From Candidatus Megaera endosymbiont of Mesostigma viride (lineage in GTDB: Bacteria > Pseudomonadota > Alphaproteobacteria > Rickettsiales > Rickettsiaceae): 64,000 nt of DNA. The position numbers were made by a program, and so were the translations under genes. Each line of letters opens with the position of its first letter. Position 1 is the stretch's first letter. The notes beneath the pieces are model-generated. The model was not told the origin of the DNA. It worked only from the letters and a program-made list of their open reading frames with translations, and did no database searches. Positions 44,267-54,781 of this stretch are shown here, in pieces. The stretch lies in the NCBI GenBank assembly GCA_020410825.1, contig CP084576.1:186001-250000 (forward strand). The letters run 5' to 3'.

Positions 44267-44446
44267 AACAAGTATCAGTTTATTTTTAGTTTTTTAAAGA
44301 AATTATTTCAAAAAAACCTTACAGTTTGTCTTTACGACTTGCACTATTAATACAATAAATCAACTTGTACGTTTTTCAAGATTTTACTGGATTTTATTTA
44401 TCTATCATCATATAAGTTTAAAAGTAATACTTAAATTGAGATCGTT

Positions 44447-45478
44447 ATGGATAAAGAAAGAGCACTTGCAGCTGCGCTTAGCCAAATAGAAAAAAATTAT
44501 GGCAAAGGTTCGGTAATGAAATTAGGCCAACGCCAGGAAATGAATATTGAAGCTATCCCAACAGGGTCTTTAGGGCTGGATGTAGCACTTGGCATTGGCG
44601 GTATACCGAAAGGAAGAATTATAGAGATTTTTGGTCCTGAAAGCTCAGGAAAAACTACTTTAACGCTGCATATAATTGCAGAAGCCCAGAAAAAAGGCGG
44701 AACTTGTGCATTTATTGACGCTGAACATGCTCTTGATCCAGTTTATGCCAAAAAAGTGGGGGTAAATACCGATGAATTAATTATTTCTCAGCCAGATACT
44801 GGTGAGCAGGCTTTAGAAATTACTGATACTTTGGTTCGTTCCGGTGCTGTTGATTTGGTAGTTATAGATAGTGTAGCAGCACTTGTTCCGAAAGCGGAAA
44901 TTGACGGTGAAATGGGGGATTCCCATATGGGTCTGCAAGCAAGGCTCATGAGCCAAGCTCTGAGGAAATTAACAGCTTCTATATCTAGAACGAATTGTGT
45001 AGTGATTTTTATCAATCAAATCAGGATGAAAATAGGTGTAATGTTTGGTAGCCCTGAAACTACCACTGGAGGTAATGCTCTTAAGTTTTATGCTTCGATT
45101 AGAATGGATATTAGACGTATTGGGTCAATTAAGGATAAAGAAGAAGTTGTTGGTAACCAAACAAGGGTGAAAGTGGTTAAGAATAAGGTAGCACCACCAT
45201 TTAGAACGGTAGACTTTGACATTATGTACGGATCTGGTATTTCAAGAGAAGGAGAAATTATTGATATTGGAGTAAAATACGATTTTATTGAAAAATCAGG
45301 ATCTTGGTTTTCTTACGGTGATGTAAGAATAGGGCAGGGGAGAGAAAATGCTAAACAATATATGAAAGACAATCCGGCAGTTGCTGAGGAATTATCAGAA
45401 AAAATAAAAACGCAATTACTTAATTCTCCGGCAAATTTTGTTTTGGCTGAGGATATAGTAAATGGTAATGACGAATAA
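44447..45478 (+). CDS. recA: Recombinase RecA
   Basis: Strand-exchange ATPase for homologous recombination and repair, 343 residues. Walker A is GPESSGKT (63-70), Walker B is in [10 protein letters not shown], and MAW-motif and loop L2 sequences such as [20 protein letters not shown] are intact. I saw no LexA-type box upstream. It precedes fabG by 22 bp, the known rickettsial order recA-fabG-acpP-fabF. Confidence 0.98.
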   Translation: MDKERALAAALSQIEKNYGKGSVMKLGQRQEMNIEAIPTGSLGLDVALGIGGIPKGRIIEIFGPESSGKTTLTLHIIAEAQKKGGTCAFIDAEHALDPVYAKKVGVNTDELIISQPDTGEQALEITDTLVRSGAVDLVVIDSVAALVPKAEIDGEMGDSHMGLQARLMSQALRKLTASISRTNCVVIFINQIRMKIGVMFGSPETTTGGNALKFYASIRMDIRRIGSIKDKEEVVGNQTRVKVVKNKVAPPFRTVDFDIMYGSGISREGEIIDIGVKYDFIEKSGSWFSYGDVRIGQGRENAKQYMKDNPAVAEELSEKIKTQLLNSPANFVLAEDIVNGNDE

Positions 45479-45500
45479 TCAATAATGTTAATTAGGTAAG

Positions 45501-46229
45501 ATGATGACAAATTTAAATGGAAAGACAGCTTTTATTACCGGAGCTAGCGGTAGTATTGGTAGAGCAATAACAAAAAAATTACACGGTCTTGGTGCTTATG
45601 TGTTTATCAGCGGCAGTAACGAGGGGAAATTAGTAGAACTAGGAAAGGAACTAGAAAATAATTATGCTATAAAGACTTGTGATTTATCAGATGTTAAGGC
45701 AGCAGAACAGCTAATAGCTGATATAGAAAAACTTGACATTCTGGTATGTAACGCCGGTATAAATCGTGACAATTTGGCGGTAAGAATGACGGAAGAAGAT
45801 TTCGGAGCAGTAATTGATGTTAACTTAAAAACTAATTTTGTTTTAAATCGAGAAGCAATAAAAAAAATGATGAGAAGTAGATATGGTAGAATCATAAACA
45901 TTTCTTCTGTTGTCGGTGTTGCGGGTAATCCAGGTCAGGCCAATTATTGTGCATCTAAAGCCGGATTAATAGGTATGACAAAATCTCTGGCTTATGAAGT
46001 TGCAAGTAGAGGTATTACTGTAAATGCTGTTGCCCCTGGTTTTATTACCTCAAATATGACGGACGCTTTAACTGACGCTCAGAAAGAGATAATTACCCAA
46101 AAAATACCAGCAAAGGTTCTTGGAACTCCTGATGATGTTGCCAATGTTGTTGCTTTCTTAGCTAGCCCAGAATCTTCCTATATTACTGGTCAAACTATTC
46201 ATGTTAATGGTGGTATGCTTATGGTTTAA
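45501..46229 (+). CDS. fabG: 3-oxoacyl-ACP reductase FabG
   Basis: NADPH-dependent reductase of fatty-acid elongation. The 242 residues show the Rossmann TGASGSIG motif (13-20), NAG at about 84-86, and the catalytic S136, Y149 and K153 in ANYCASK. Two ATG codons stand side by side (45501 and 45504); the AGG at 45494-45496 fits the second slightly better. It is followed by acpP after 187 bp. Confidence 0.95.
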   Translation: MMTNLNGKTAFITGASGSIGRAITKKLHGLGAYVFISGSNEGKLVELGKELENNYAIKTCDLSDVKAAEQLIADIEKLDILVCNAGINRDNLAVRMTEEDFGAVIDVNLKTNFVLNREAIKKMMRSRYGRIINISSVVGVAGNPGQANYCASKAGLIGMTKSLAYEVASRGITVNAVAPGFITSNMTDALTDAQKEIITQKIPAKVLGTPDDVANVVAFLASPESSYITGQTIHVNGGMLMV

Positions 46230-46416
46230 ATATAGAAGAATCGTAAGAATCTAGAATGATTTAATATCTTTGGAGAATTTTAAAACAACTAATAATTGAC
46301 CAGCATAAATTTATTTTTATTCTAGCAAAAAGATTTTTTTTGTGCTAAAAGATTGAAACTAGGATTTTGCCTTAACGCAGAATAACAAATTATGAAAACG
46401 ATAATGAGGTTTGTTT

Positions 46417-46659
46417 ATGAGTGATAATATCGAACAGAAGATAATTAAAACTGTTGCTGAGACTCTTAGGATAGATGAAAGCACTATTTCTCCAGATTCA
46501 AAGTTTGTTGACGATCTCGGAGCAGATAGCTTGGATTTAGTTGAGCTAATGATGGCAATAGAAGCTGCTTTTGAATGCGATATACCAGACGATAAGGCAA
46601 GTAAAATTACCACCGTAACAGATGCGGTAAAGTATGTTGAAACACATATAAATGCCTAA
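46417..46659 (+). CDS. acpP: Acyl carrier protein
   Basis: Carrier of growing acyl chains. The 80 residues have S38 in GADSLDLVEL as the phosphopantetheine attachment site. A TTG at 46411 would add two residues, but the ATG at 46417 has GAGG (46406-46409) at proper spacing. A small hairpin AAAGCTT/AAGCTTT (46665-46684) lies just past the stop, and a larger one (46738-46775, 10-bp stem) lies before fabF. Confidence 0.97.
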   Translation: MSDNIEQKIIKTVAETLRIDESTISPDSKFVDDLGADSLDLVELMMAIEAAFECDIPDDKASKITTVTDAVKYVETHINA

Positions 46660-46818
46660 AGATTAAAGCTTTTTTATAAGCTTTGTATTAAAGTTTAAAA
46701 ACGTTATGAACTAGTCGCAGTTTTCGTTTAAATAATCGCAAGATATTTTAGATTATATATTTAGGAATATCTTGCTTATGGATGTAAATGTGATTTAAAA
46801 AAAATAAACGATATTAAT

Positions 46819-48054
46819 ATGTCTACTAAAAGAGTAGTGATAACTGGCGTTGGAATGATAACTTCCTTAGCTATGAGTGTTCCTAAGAGCTGGTCTAGAA
46901 TTCTAGCAGGGGAGAGCGGGGTAAAAAAGATTACGACTTTTGATACTGAAAAACTACCCTGTAAAATTGCTTCAGAAATTCCTGAGTTTAATGCTGAGGA
47001 TTATATCAATCCAGGCGATGTAAGGAAAATGGATAGGTTTATTCATTTTGGAATAGCAGCTGCAATAGAAGCTGTTGAGGATTCCAATATTCTACCGCAA
47101 ACAGATTATGACAAGGATAGGACAGGAGTAATAATTGGTTCTGGCATAGGAGGCCTTAGTACTATTGAAAAAACTTCTGTTGAATTTCATAATTCAGCGA
47201 GGGGAAAAGTGAGTCCTTATTTTATTCCTGCCTCGTTAGTAAACTTACTTTCCGGTCACGTATCAATCAAATACGGTTTTGCCGGACCAAATAGTGCTGT
47301 TGCTACAGCTTGTTCCACTGGAGCTCATGCAATTGGTGATGCTGCCAGGATGATCAAATATGGTGACGCTGATGTGATGATAGCGGGAGGGGCTGAAGCT
47401 CCTATTACCCCTACCGGAGTAGCTGGCTTCGTTGCAGCCAGGGCTCTCGCTACAAGTTTTAATGACAATCCTACTGAAGCCTCAAGACCTTGGGATCAGG
47501 GCCATGATGGTTTTGTTATGGGTGAGGGGGCTGGTGTTGTAGTTCTTGAAGAATATGAACATGCCAAGGCCAGAGGTGCAAAAATCTATGCCGAAATAAT
47601 CGGTTATGGATTAACTAGTGATGCCTACCATATTACTGCTCCAAATGGCCGAGGAGCTTATCGGGCCATGGAAAATGCCTTAAAAGATGCAAAAGTTACA
47701 CCGGAGCAAATAGATTATATTAATGCTCACGGAACTTCTACCAAAATTGGAGATGGGGTTGAACTGAATGCAGTGCAAACGTTGTTTGCCAATAACAAAA
47801 ACTTTAGTATGTCTTCAACAAAATCTTCTATAGGTCATTTGCTTGGAGCAGCAGGTAGTGTAGAGGCAATATTTACCGCTCTAGCCATTAGAGACCAAAT
47901 AGCTCCCCCTACTATTAACTTACATAATCCTATCGAAGATGTTAAAATAGATTTAGTTCCTTTAAAAGCAAAGGAAAGAGAAATCACTTACGCTTTAACT
48001 AACTCTTTTGGTTTTGGCGGTACAAATGCTAGCTTGCTATTAAAAAGGATATAA
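46819..48054 (+). CDS. fabF: 3-oxoacyl-ACP synthase II (FabF)
   Basis: Condensing enzyme for chain elongation, 411 residues. The catalytic triad is present: C165 in TACSTGAHAI, histidine in NAHGTSTKIGD (about 305) and histidine in SSIGHLLGAAG (about 342). The C-terminal NSFGFGGTNASLLL motif is typical. It follows acpP in the conserved fab cluster. Confidence 0.97.
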   Translation: MSTKRVVITGVGMITSLAMSVPKSWSRILAGESGVKKITTFDTEKLPCKIASEIPEFNAEDYINPGDVRKMDRFIHFGIAAAIEAVEDSNILPQTDYDKDRTGVIIGSGIGGLSTIEKTSVEFHNSARGKVSPYFIPASLVNLLSGHVSIKYGFAGPNSAVATACSTGAHAIGDAARMIKYGDADVMIAGGAEAPITPTGVAGFVAARALATSFNDNPTEASRPWDQGHDGFVMGEGAGVVVLEEYEHAKARGAKIYAEIIGYGLTSDAYHITAPNGRGAYRAMENALKDAKVTPEQIDYINAHGTSTKIGDGVELNAVQTLFANNKNFSMSSTKSSIGHLLGAAGSVEAIFTALAIRDQIAPPTINLHNPIEDVKIDLVPLKAKEREITYALTNSFGFGGTNASLLLKRI

Positions 48055-48116
48055 TTTACTTTTTTAAATTACACAAATGTGATTTGTATATCTTCTTAGC
48101 CTTGAAATAAAAAATC

Positions 48117-48625
48117 ATGAACGAGAGCATGTAAATATTAGCACTTTTATACACAGGAAAGCAAGAATTGCTGATTTGCATCAAATTATAGAGCTTCTCT
48201 TAGAAGATGAGCTTGGCGGGGTGGGCAAGAGAATCACAATCAGCTGAACTTGATGAAAATTACATAAAAGCAATTTCAAAAAATCGATAGCGACCCAAAT
48301 CAATATTTAATAGTGGTAGAAAACGGCGATGAAATTATCGGTACTTGCCACTTTACTATTATACCATCGCTCACTTTTGTCGGCAGTACCCGTATACAAA
48401 TAGAAGCTGTGCGAGTCTTAGGTAAATACAGAGACCAGAAAATAGGAAGCTGGATGTTTTGACCAAGCAATTAGCTATGCCAAAGATATGGACGTTTCTA
48501 TTATTGGTCTTACAACAAATAAAAAGAGAGTCTAAGCAAAACATTTTTATAAAAAACGTGGCTTTGAGGCAAGCCACGAAGGTATGAAATTATATTTGGG
48601 AAAGAATTACGAAAATTCATTTTGA
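48117..48625 (+). pseudogene. Decayed GNAT-family N-acetyltransferase
   Basis: Pieces of one acetyltransferase can be read across three frames: RKARIADLHQIIELLLEDEL, then ARESQSAELDENYIKA, then DSDPNQYLIVVENGDEIIGT with IQIEAVRVLGKYRDQKIGSW, then AISYAKDMDVSIIGLTTNKK and FYKKRGFEASHEGMKLYL. The breaks are near 48228, 48285 and 48465, and there is an in-frame stop near 48534. The acetyl-CoA loop region (normally RGQKIG) reads RDQKIG. The order and spacing of all parts are kept, so this was a full gene inactivated recently. It is convergent with kdsA. Confidence 0.85.
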
Positions 48626-48676
48626 AAGAGTAATGGATGCTCAGATATACAACTCTGCCTATTCTAAAGTGAGGTT

Positions 48677-49501
48677 TTATAATCCTTTTGTAAGTTCATC
48701 ATAGCGTTTAAGCTTTATAAGTACTTTTTCTAAATTACTTAATTCAAGCATACAAGGCCCATCACTTGGGGCATTAATAGGGTCTTGATGAGTTTCTATA
48801 AATATTCCTGCAACTCCTGCAGTTACAGCGCATTTCGCTAATAGCTCGATGTATTGCTTTTGCCCACCGCTGCTAGAACCGATACCTCCAGGTTGTTGTA
48901 CCGAATGGGTAGCATCAAAGAAAACAGGAGCGCCTGTTTCTGCCATGATCGGCAAAGCCCTCATGTCTGATATTAAGCTATTATAGCCAAAGCACGTTCC
49001 TCTTTCAGTTAAAATAATGCCGGTCGCATTAAAAGTCTTTAATTTCTCATAAACATTTTTCATGTCCCAAGGTGCAAGAAATTGTCCTTTCTTAACCTTT
49101 ACGATTTTACCGGTTTTGGCAGCCGCCATTAGCAAATCTGTCTGTCTACATAAAAAAGCGGGAATCTGTAAAATATCTGCAACCTCTGCGGCTAGAGAAC
49201 AGTGTGCTTCATTATGAACATCTGTTAAAATAGGACAGCCAATTTTAGATTTTACCTTCTGTAATATCTTAAGGCCTTTTTCTATTCCTGCCCCTCTTGG
49301 ACTATTTACAGAAGTTCTATTTGCTTTATCATAAGATGATTTATAAATAAAAGGGATATTTAGCTTATCGGTTATTTTTTTTATGCTGCTTGCCATAAAT
49401 AAAGCATGATCAAGGGTTTCTATTTGGCAGGGACCGGCAGCTAAAGTAAAAGGTAGATTATTTGCAATCTTAACATTTCCTATTTTTATTATATTTACCA
49501 T
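48677..49501 (-). CDS. kdsA: Kdo-8-phosphate synthase
   Basis: Condenses phosphoenolpyruvate with arabinose-5-phosphate to give Kdo-8-phosphate for the LPS inner core. The 274 residues include AAGPCQIET near 21-29, [31 protein letters not shown] and [12 protein letters not shown]. It implies that the organism makes Kdo-containing LPS, unlike Orientia. Last gene of tpiA-secG-kdsA. Confidence 0.96.
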   Translation of the reverse strand: MVNIIKIGNVKIANNLPFTLAAGPCQIETLDHALFMASSIKKITDKLNIPFIYKSSYDKANRTSVNSPRGAGIEKGLKILQKVKSKIGCPILTDVHNEAHCSLAAEVADILQIPAFLCRQTDLLMAAAKTGKIVKVKKGQFLAPWDMKNVYEKLKTFNATGIILTERGTCFGYNSLISDMRALPIMAETGAPVFFDATHSVQQPGGIGSSSGGQKQYIELLAKCAVTAGVAGIFIETHQDPINAPSDGPCMLELSNLEKVLIKLKRYDELTKGL

Positions 49502-49558
49502 AAATATATTTATTTTTTTAAGATTAGGTTTTGCAAAATAGAAGCTTTGTGGAAACGC

Positions 49559-49888
49559 TTATTTAGCTATTGGTATAGTTTCTTCTTCTACTCTTTGGTT
49601 ATTTTCGTTTTGTTCAATTTTTTCTAATTTTGTGGCAAAATCGTTGTGCTTTTGCGTGGATAAATTAGCAAGTATAATAGCATTCACAAAAAACACTATT
49701 GCTAATATTATTGTTGTTCTAGTTAAGAAATTGGCAGCAGAGCGACCACTCATTATTCCCATATTATTGCCACCGCCACCAATGCCGCTTAAACCATCTG
49801 TACTGGTTTTTTGCAGCAGAATCACGACAACAAGTAGCGCAGCAATGATTAAATGAACAAATAGAAGAGTATTTAACATATTTTTCAA
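49559..49888 (-). CDS. secG: Preprotein translocase subunit SecG
   Basis: Accessory subunit of the SecYEG channel. The 109 residues have two membrane helices (about 5-24 and 55-75) around a conserved cytoplasmic loop, VVILLQKTSTDGLSGIGGG. The charged C-terminal tail is normal for alphaproteobacteria. It lies 15 bp after tpiA, the usual neighbour. Confidence 0.93.
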   Translation of the reverse strand: MKNMLNTLLFVHLIIAALLVVVILLQKTSTDGLSGIGGGGNNMGIMSGRSAANFLTRTTIILAIVFFVNAIILANLSTQKHNDFATKLEKIEQNENNQRVEEETIPIAK

Positions 49889-49903
49889 ATAAATATTGGT
49901 TAT

Positions 49904-50614
49904 TTACGAATTTAAAATTTTAAACAATTTATCTTTATTTAAAGAAGCCCCTCCTACTAATATACCGGAAATATCCTTTATATTGATTATATCTTTGCAG
50001 TTTTCAGAGTTTACCGATCCACCATACACTAGCTGCATAGTTTTTGCAACAATACTCTGGTATTTGGTTTTTATTAATTCTGCTACTTCACTTATTTGGT
50101 CGATTGTCGGGGTAATTTGGGTTCCAATTGCCCACACAGGTTCATAAGCGACGATCATTCTTTTATCTGTTTTAGGTAGGGATTCTTCTAGCTGAGTTAA
50201 TAAAAATTCTTTATAACTACCGCTATTACGAAGCTCTTCAGACTCTCCTATGCAAATGATAGGAGTTATTTGATTTTCAATACAAACTTCTGCTTTTTTT
50301 CTGACTATTCCGTTAGTTTCTCCGAATAAAGTTCTTCTCTCGCTATGACCTATTAAAGAGTAATTAACCCCGCAGCTTTTAAAAAATTTAGCTGAACTTT
50401 CTCCTGTATAAGAACCAAAAGCATTTTTGACGCTTACGTCTTGGGCGCAAAAACTTAATTGTTGGTAGTTTTGTGCAAGATAGGCAATATAAGGGGCAGG
50501 AGAGGCGATAATTAATTTATGGCAATTATTATGCTCAGATATGAATCTGGTAAGATTTGATGCCTCTTTAAAGGTCAAATTCATTTTCCAGTTTGCTATA
50601 ATCAGTTGTTCCAT
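49904..50614 (-). CDS. tpiA: Triose-phosphate isomerase
   Basis: Interconverts dihydroxyacetone phosphate and glyceraldehyde-3-phosphate. The 236 residues have K10 (ANWKMN), H90 (IGHSERR) and E158 (AYEPVWAIGT), so the active site is complete. Rickettsiaceae lack most of glycolysis; here the enzyme probably serves triose-phosphate supply for lipid synthesis. First gene of tpiA-secG-kdsA, divergent from the ppiD-like gene. Confidence 0.96.
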   Translation of the reverse strand: MEQLIIANWKMNLTFKEASNLTRFISEHNNCHKLIIASPAPYIAYLAQNYQQLSFCAQDVSVKNAFGSYTGESSAKFFKSCGVNYSLIGHSERRTLFGETNGIVRKKAEVCIENQITPIICIGESEELRNSGSYKEFLLTQLEESLPKTDKRMIVAYEPVWAIGTQITPTIDQISEVAELIKTKYQSIVAKTMQLVYGGSVNSENCKDIINIKDISGILVGGASLNKDKLFKILNS

Positions 50615-50691
50615 AGGAAAAATTCCTTGCAGTTATGTGATTTGCTATCTATTTTATAAATTAAATAAATAAGAAGTAAATTGTAATTTTT

Positions 50692-52269
50692 ATGTTAATC
50701 AAATTTCGGAAAAGTGCTGATAATATTTTTGTTAAGATATTACTGGGTTTAATTGCCCTAAGCTTTGTTGGAATCGGCGCGTCTAGTTTCCTAAGCGGCA
50801 ATAAGAGCGGAGATATAGTTACTTTCAGTAAAACGGAATCTATTCCTATTGAAACTTTTTTAGCTGTAAAGGCAAAAGAAATAGAAGTTTTGCAGCGTGA
50901 GAACAACATAAATCTTACTGAAGAACAGATCAAAGCTTTAAATCTTGATCAGCAGATAATAACAAGTCTAATAAACGAATCAATGATTAGCTACCTTGCT
51001 AAAATATATGATCTGGAAATTAGTGATGAAACGGTCATAAATTTTGTTAAAAAAATACCTTATTTTAAGAATAAAAATGGTAATTTTGATTTAAAGTTAT
51101 TCAAGGCGGCTTTCCATAATTCCCAGAGAATGGAAGATGAGTATCTAGAAAATCTAAAGAAAAGTTTAATTAAAAATTCTTTGCTTGATATATTTATGCA
51201 ATCTTTTCAACCTCCTAAAATAATGATCAATAATATGATCAATTATATGGCTGAAACTAAATATTTTGACATTGTTAGTATAGATTTAGCTAATAAAAAA
51301 AATGTTACTTCAGTTGAAGAACCAGACAGTAAAGAGCTTGAGGATTTTTATAAAAATAATGAAAGTAACTTTGTACTACCGGAACTAAGAAGCTTTGATT
51401 ATATAATGATTGATAAAGATTTTTTTGCTAAAAAACTCGATCTAGGAGAAAAGGAAACGCAGGCTTATTATGAAGCAAATAAAAATGAATTTGATAATAA
51501 GCCTTATTCAGTGGTTAAAGAAGAGATACGGGAAATATTACAAACTACGAAGCTAGAAGACCTAATAACGCAATTTTCTAAATCTCTTGAAGAAGAAGTA
51601 GCATCAGGTTTAACTTTAAAGGAAATTGCCGCAAAACATGGTATAAAAGTTTCTAAGATGAAACCTATTAGCAAGGATGCTTTGGCTGAGGATAGTAATT
51701 TAAATATTTCAGAAATTGCGGATTCAGTTTTTGAAATGCTGGAGGGAGAAGTTTCTTATCCTTTAGAGTTATCAAATCAAAATAAAATTGTTCTTGGAGA
51801 ACTAGTTAAGATAACCCCTTCGCGAAAACAAGAATTTGAAGAAGTAAAAGATCAAATTTCTTCTATACTCCAGGCAAAAGCTATTGCTGGTGAAAATATC
51901 AAGATTCTTGAGCAAGTACAAAAAAATTATCAAGAGAAAAAGGTAAATTTAGAATTGTTAAAAAATAAAGGTATAGTAGTGGAGAGTAACAAATCTATGA
52001 CTCGGGCTGATTTCGGCATGAAAGAACAAATGAATCCTGAATTAGCATATTTAATCTTCAAAACTGAAAAAGGGCAGATAACTAGCTTAGTTAAAGATGG
52101 CAATAAAGCCTATTTTGCTTTTATTAAAGATAACAAAATAGATTTAAATAAAGCAAGGAAAATCAAGGAGAAGTCTTTAATTCAGATGCATAATACCATT
52201 AAGGAGGGTATTATGCAGGAGCTAATAGGATATCTTGCCGAACAGAACGACGTGAAAGTGAATATGTAA
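50692..52269 (+). CDS. PpiD/SurA-type periplasmic chaperone
   Basis: A 525-residue inner-membrane-anchored periplasmic protein. It has one N-terminal membrane helix (about 14-34, [19 protein letters not shown]), then a SurA-like helical N-domain with [20 protein letters not shown] and [20 protein letters not shown] central parvulin-like fold is not obvious; that part is poorly conserved. It probably helps exported proteins fold near the translocon. It lies 37 bp upstream of parC. PpiD is the best name, but enzymatic isomerase activity is uncertain. Confidence 0.8.
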   Translation: MLIKFRKSADNIFVKILLGLIALSFVGIGASSFLSGNKSGDIVTFSKTESIPIETFLAVKAKEIEVLQRENNINLTEEQIKALNLDQQIITSLINESMISYLAKIYDLEISDETVINFVKKIPYFKNKNGNFDLKLFKAAFHNSQRMEDEYLENLKKSLIKNSLLDIFMQSFQPPKIMINNMINYMAETKYFDIVSIDLANKKNVTSVEEPDSKELEDFYKNNESNFVLPELRSFDYIMIDKDFFAKKLDLGEKETQAYYEANKNEFDNKPYSVVKEEIREILQTTKLEDLITQFSKSLEEEVASGLTLKEIAAKHGIKVSKMKPISKDALAEDSNLNISEIADSVFEMLEGEVSYPLELSNQNKIVLGELVKITPSRKQEFEEVKDQISSILQAKAIAGENIKILEQVQKNYQEKKVNLELLKNKGIVVESNKSMTRADFGMKEQMNPELAYLIFKTEKGQITSLVKDGNKAYFAFIKDNKIDLNKARKIKEKSLIQMHNTIKEGIMQELIGYLAEQNDVKVNM

Positions 52270-52306
52270 TGCTTATAAAGAAGGTTTACGGCAGTTAGAG
52301 AAATGC

Positions 52307-54532
52307 ATGATAGATAAAAAAGCTACTAATATTGAAATTGTTGATTTTGGAAATGCGATTTCCGAGCGTTACCTTTCGTATGCGTTATCAACAATTATGT
52401 CTAGGTCGTTACCCGATGTTAGGGACGGATTAAAACCGGTGCATCGAAGGTTACTCTATGCAATGCTGAAATTAAGACTTGATCCAACTTCTGGTTATAA
52501 AAAATGTGCAAGGGTAGTTGGGGATGTAATTGGTAAATACCACCCTCATGGGGATACGGCGATTTATGATACTCTTGTTAGATTAGCGCAAAATTTCTCT
52601 TTAAGATATCCACTTATAGATGGCCAAGGTAATTTCGGGTCGATTGACGGAGATAACGCAGCTGCAATGCGTTATACTGAATCACGAATGACTGAAATTT
52701 GCACTATGCTTATGGAGGACATAGATAAGGACACGGTGAATTTTCGCCCTACTTACGATGATTCTGATACTGAGCCAGAACTAATGCCTGCAGCTTTCCC
52801 CAACTTACTTGCTAATGGTTCTGAAGGAATAGCTGTTGGGATGGCAACTAGTATTCCCCCGCATAATTTACATGAGTTATGTGATGCGCTTATTTACTTA
52901 ATTGATAATTCTGGTGTTAATAAAACTGAAGAAATAATGAAGTTTATTAAAGGACCGGATTTTCCGACCGGTGGTGTAATTATTGATTCTCCAGATACCA
53001 TAATGCAAGCCTATAAAACTGGCAGAGGAAGTTTTAGAGTTAGAGCCCGCTGGGAAAGAGAAAATTTTAGCCATGGTCTGTACCAAATTGTTATAAAGGA
53101 AATTCCTTATCAAACTCAAAAGTCAAAATTAATCGAGCATATTGCCAACCTACTTAGGGATAAAAAGTTACCGCTTATCGGTAATATTAGAGATGAATCT
53201 ACCGAAGAAATAAGAATTGTTATAGAGCCCAAAGGAAGAAGCTGCTTACCTGAAATTGTTATGGAATCTCTCTTCAGGCAGACAGCTCTTGAGTCTCGTG
53301 TTCATTTAAACATGAATGTCCTTGCCTCTGATAACGCTCCACGAGTAATGAATATTCTTGAAGTGCTAAAAGAATTTCTGTCCTATCGTCAGATAATAGT
53401 AACAAGGCGTACCAAATTTGAAATAAAAAGGATAGAAGAACGACTTGAGATACTTGCCGCTTTGAAAATTGCTTATCTCAATATTGACGAAGTTATAAGG
53501 ATTATCAGAGAGGAAGATCATCCTAAACAAGAAATGATGGCACAGTTTAAAATTACTGATACGCAAGCTGAAGCTATTTTAAATATTAAACTTAGATCTC
53601 TTAGAAAACTAGAAGAAGAACAAATTAATTCTGAGCATGATGAACTTCAGAAGAAACACGAGGGATATTCCCAGGTTTTAGACGACCCGAAAAAATTATG
53701 GCAGTTAATTAAAAATGAGCTGAAAATTTTGCAAAAGAGATTTGGCTTAAATACAAGCCTAGGAGCACGCAAAACTACTTTTGAACAAATAGAAGGTGCT
53801 GCTCAAGTAGTGGATATTTCTGCTTTTATTGAGAAAGAGCCTATTACTATTATCTGTTCTAAAATGGGGTGGATACGCAGTATGAAAGGTCATAATCTAG
53901 ATTTAAGCCATATCAAATATAAAGAAGGAGACGGCGAACAATTTAATATAGAGACTTACACTACCGATAATATAATTATTAGCGCTGCTAATGGCAAGTT
54001 TTTCACCATTCTTGCTGATAATATTGCTAAAGGTAAAGGTTCAGGAGAATCAATAAAATTAATGATTGAAATAGAGAACAATGAAATAGTAAATATTATA
54101 CCATATAAATCTCGTCAGAAAATATTAGTGGCGGCAAGTAACGGTAAGGGTTTTATAGTAAACTCAGATGATGTAATTGCCGGAACAAAAGGAGGAAAAC
54201 AAATCATGCAAATAACCGGTGATCATAAATGTATTATGTGCAAGCCTTTAGATAAAGGAGATATGGTAGCAGTAATCGGTACTAATCGGAAGTTAGTAGT
54301 ATTTGCAATTGAGGAAATACCAGAGCTCAAAAGAGGGCAAGGTGTGGCCTTGCAGAAATATCGAGATGCCGAGCTTAGTGATCTGAAAGTATTTAATTCT
54401 GGAGAGGGGCTTTCTTGGACACTGGGTAATAAAACTCGCCTTGAAACGCAGATAATGTCCTGGCGAGCTAAACGCGGTAGTATAGGAAAAATGCCACCAA
54501 CAGGCTTTCCTAAAGATAATAAGTTTAGTTAA
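52307..54532 (+). CDS. parC: DNA topoisomerase IV subunit A
   Basis: Cleaves and rejoins DNA to decatenate daughter chromosomes with ParE. It has 741 residues, a normal ParC length. The catalytic tyrosine is Y123 in [11 protein letters not shown]. The quinolone region reads [12 protein letters not shown] with Thr84 where E. coli ParC has Ser80 and Tyr where it has Glu84, a naturally altered pocket. It lacks the GyrA box, which separates it from GyrA. C-terminal end [11 protein letters not shown] is typical. Confidence 0.95.
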   Translation: MIDKKATNIEIVDFGNAISERYLSYALSTIMSRSLPDVRDGLKPVHRRLLYAMLKLRLDPTSGYKKCARVVGDVIGKYHPHGDTAIYDTLVRLAQNFSLRYPLIDGQGNFGSIDGDNAAAMRYTESRMTEICTMLMEDIDKDTVNFRPTYDDSDTEPELMPAAFPNLLANGSEGIAVGMATSIPPHNLHELCDALIYLIDNSGVNKTEEIMKFIKGPDFPTGGVIIDSPDTIMQAYKTGRGSFRVRARWERENFSHGLYQIVIKEIPYQTQKSKLIEHIANLLRDKKLPLIGNIRDESTEEIRIVIEPKGRSCLPEIVMESLFRQTALESRVHLNMNVLASDNAPRVMNILEVLKEFLSYRQIIVTRRTKFEIKRIEERLEILAALKIAYLNIDEVIRIIREEDHPKQEMMAQFKITDTQAEAILNIKLRSLRKLEEEQINSEHDELQKKHEGYSQVLDDPKKLWQLIKNELKILQKRFGLNTSLGARKTTFEQIEGAAQVVDISAFIEKEPITIICSKMGWIRSMKGHNLDLSHIKYKEGDGEQFNIETYTTDNIIISAANGKFFTILADNIAKGKGSGESIKLMIEIENNEIVNIIPYKSRQKILVAASNGKGFIVNSDDVIAGTKGGKQIMQITGDHKCIMCKPLDKGDMVAVIGTNRKLVVFAIEEIPELKRGQGVALQKYRDAELSDLKVFNSGEGLSWTLGNKTRLETQIMSWRAKRGSIGKMPPTGFPKDNKFS

Positions 54533-54709
54533 AATTATTATCTGACCGAAACGTAGTTAATGATTCTTAATTATATTTAGATAATAATTTATACAACATA
54601 ACTGATTGTATACTACCTAATCTACGACTTAAATAAACTGGTTTTACTTTTTTCTCCTATTTTAAAAAGGTTATATTTCTAATTATTATCAAAGAATCAA
54701 AATAATAAG

Positions 54710-54747
54710 TTGACTTTTGTTAATACTTGAACTGCAATTGTATTGCA
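54710..54747 (+). promoter_or_regulatory. Promoter with overlapping palindrome before unknown gene
   Basis: TTGACT (54710-54715), 17 bp, then TGCAAT (54733-54738; 4/6 to TATAAT). A perfect palindrome, TGCAAT-TGT-ATTGCA (54733-54747), covers the -10 box and could be an operator. It is 35 bp before the gene start. Sequence prediction only. Confidence 0.45.
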
Positions 54748-54781
54748 ATAAGTTAACAAAAATAAATAACTGGAGAACGTA

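Noticed and set aside
44165..44350. 61-codon open frame upstream of recA
   Set aside because: It runs through the hairpin and U-run of the RNA candidate and its translation resembles no protein family.
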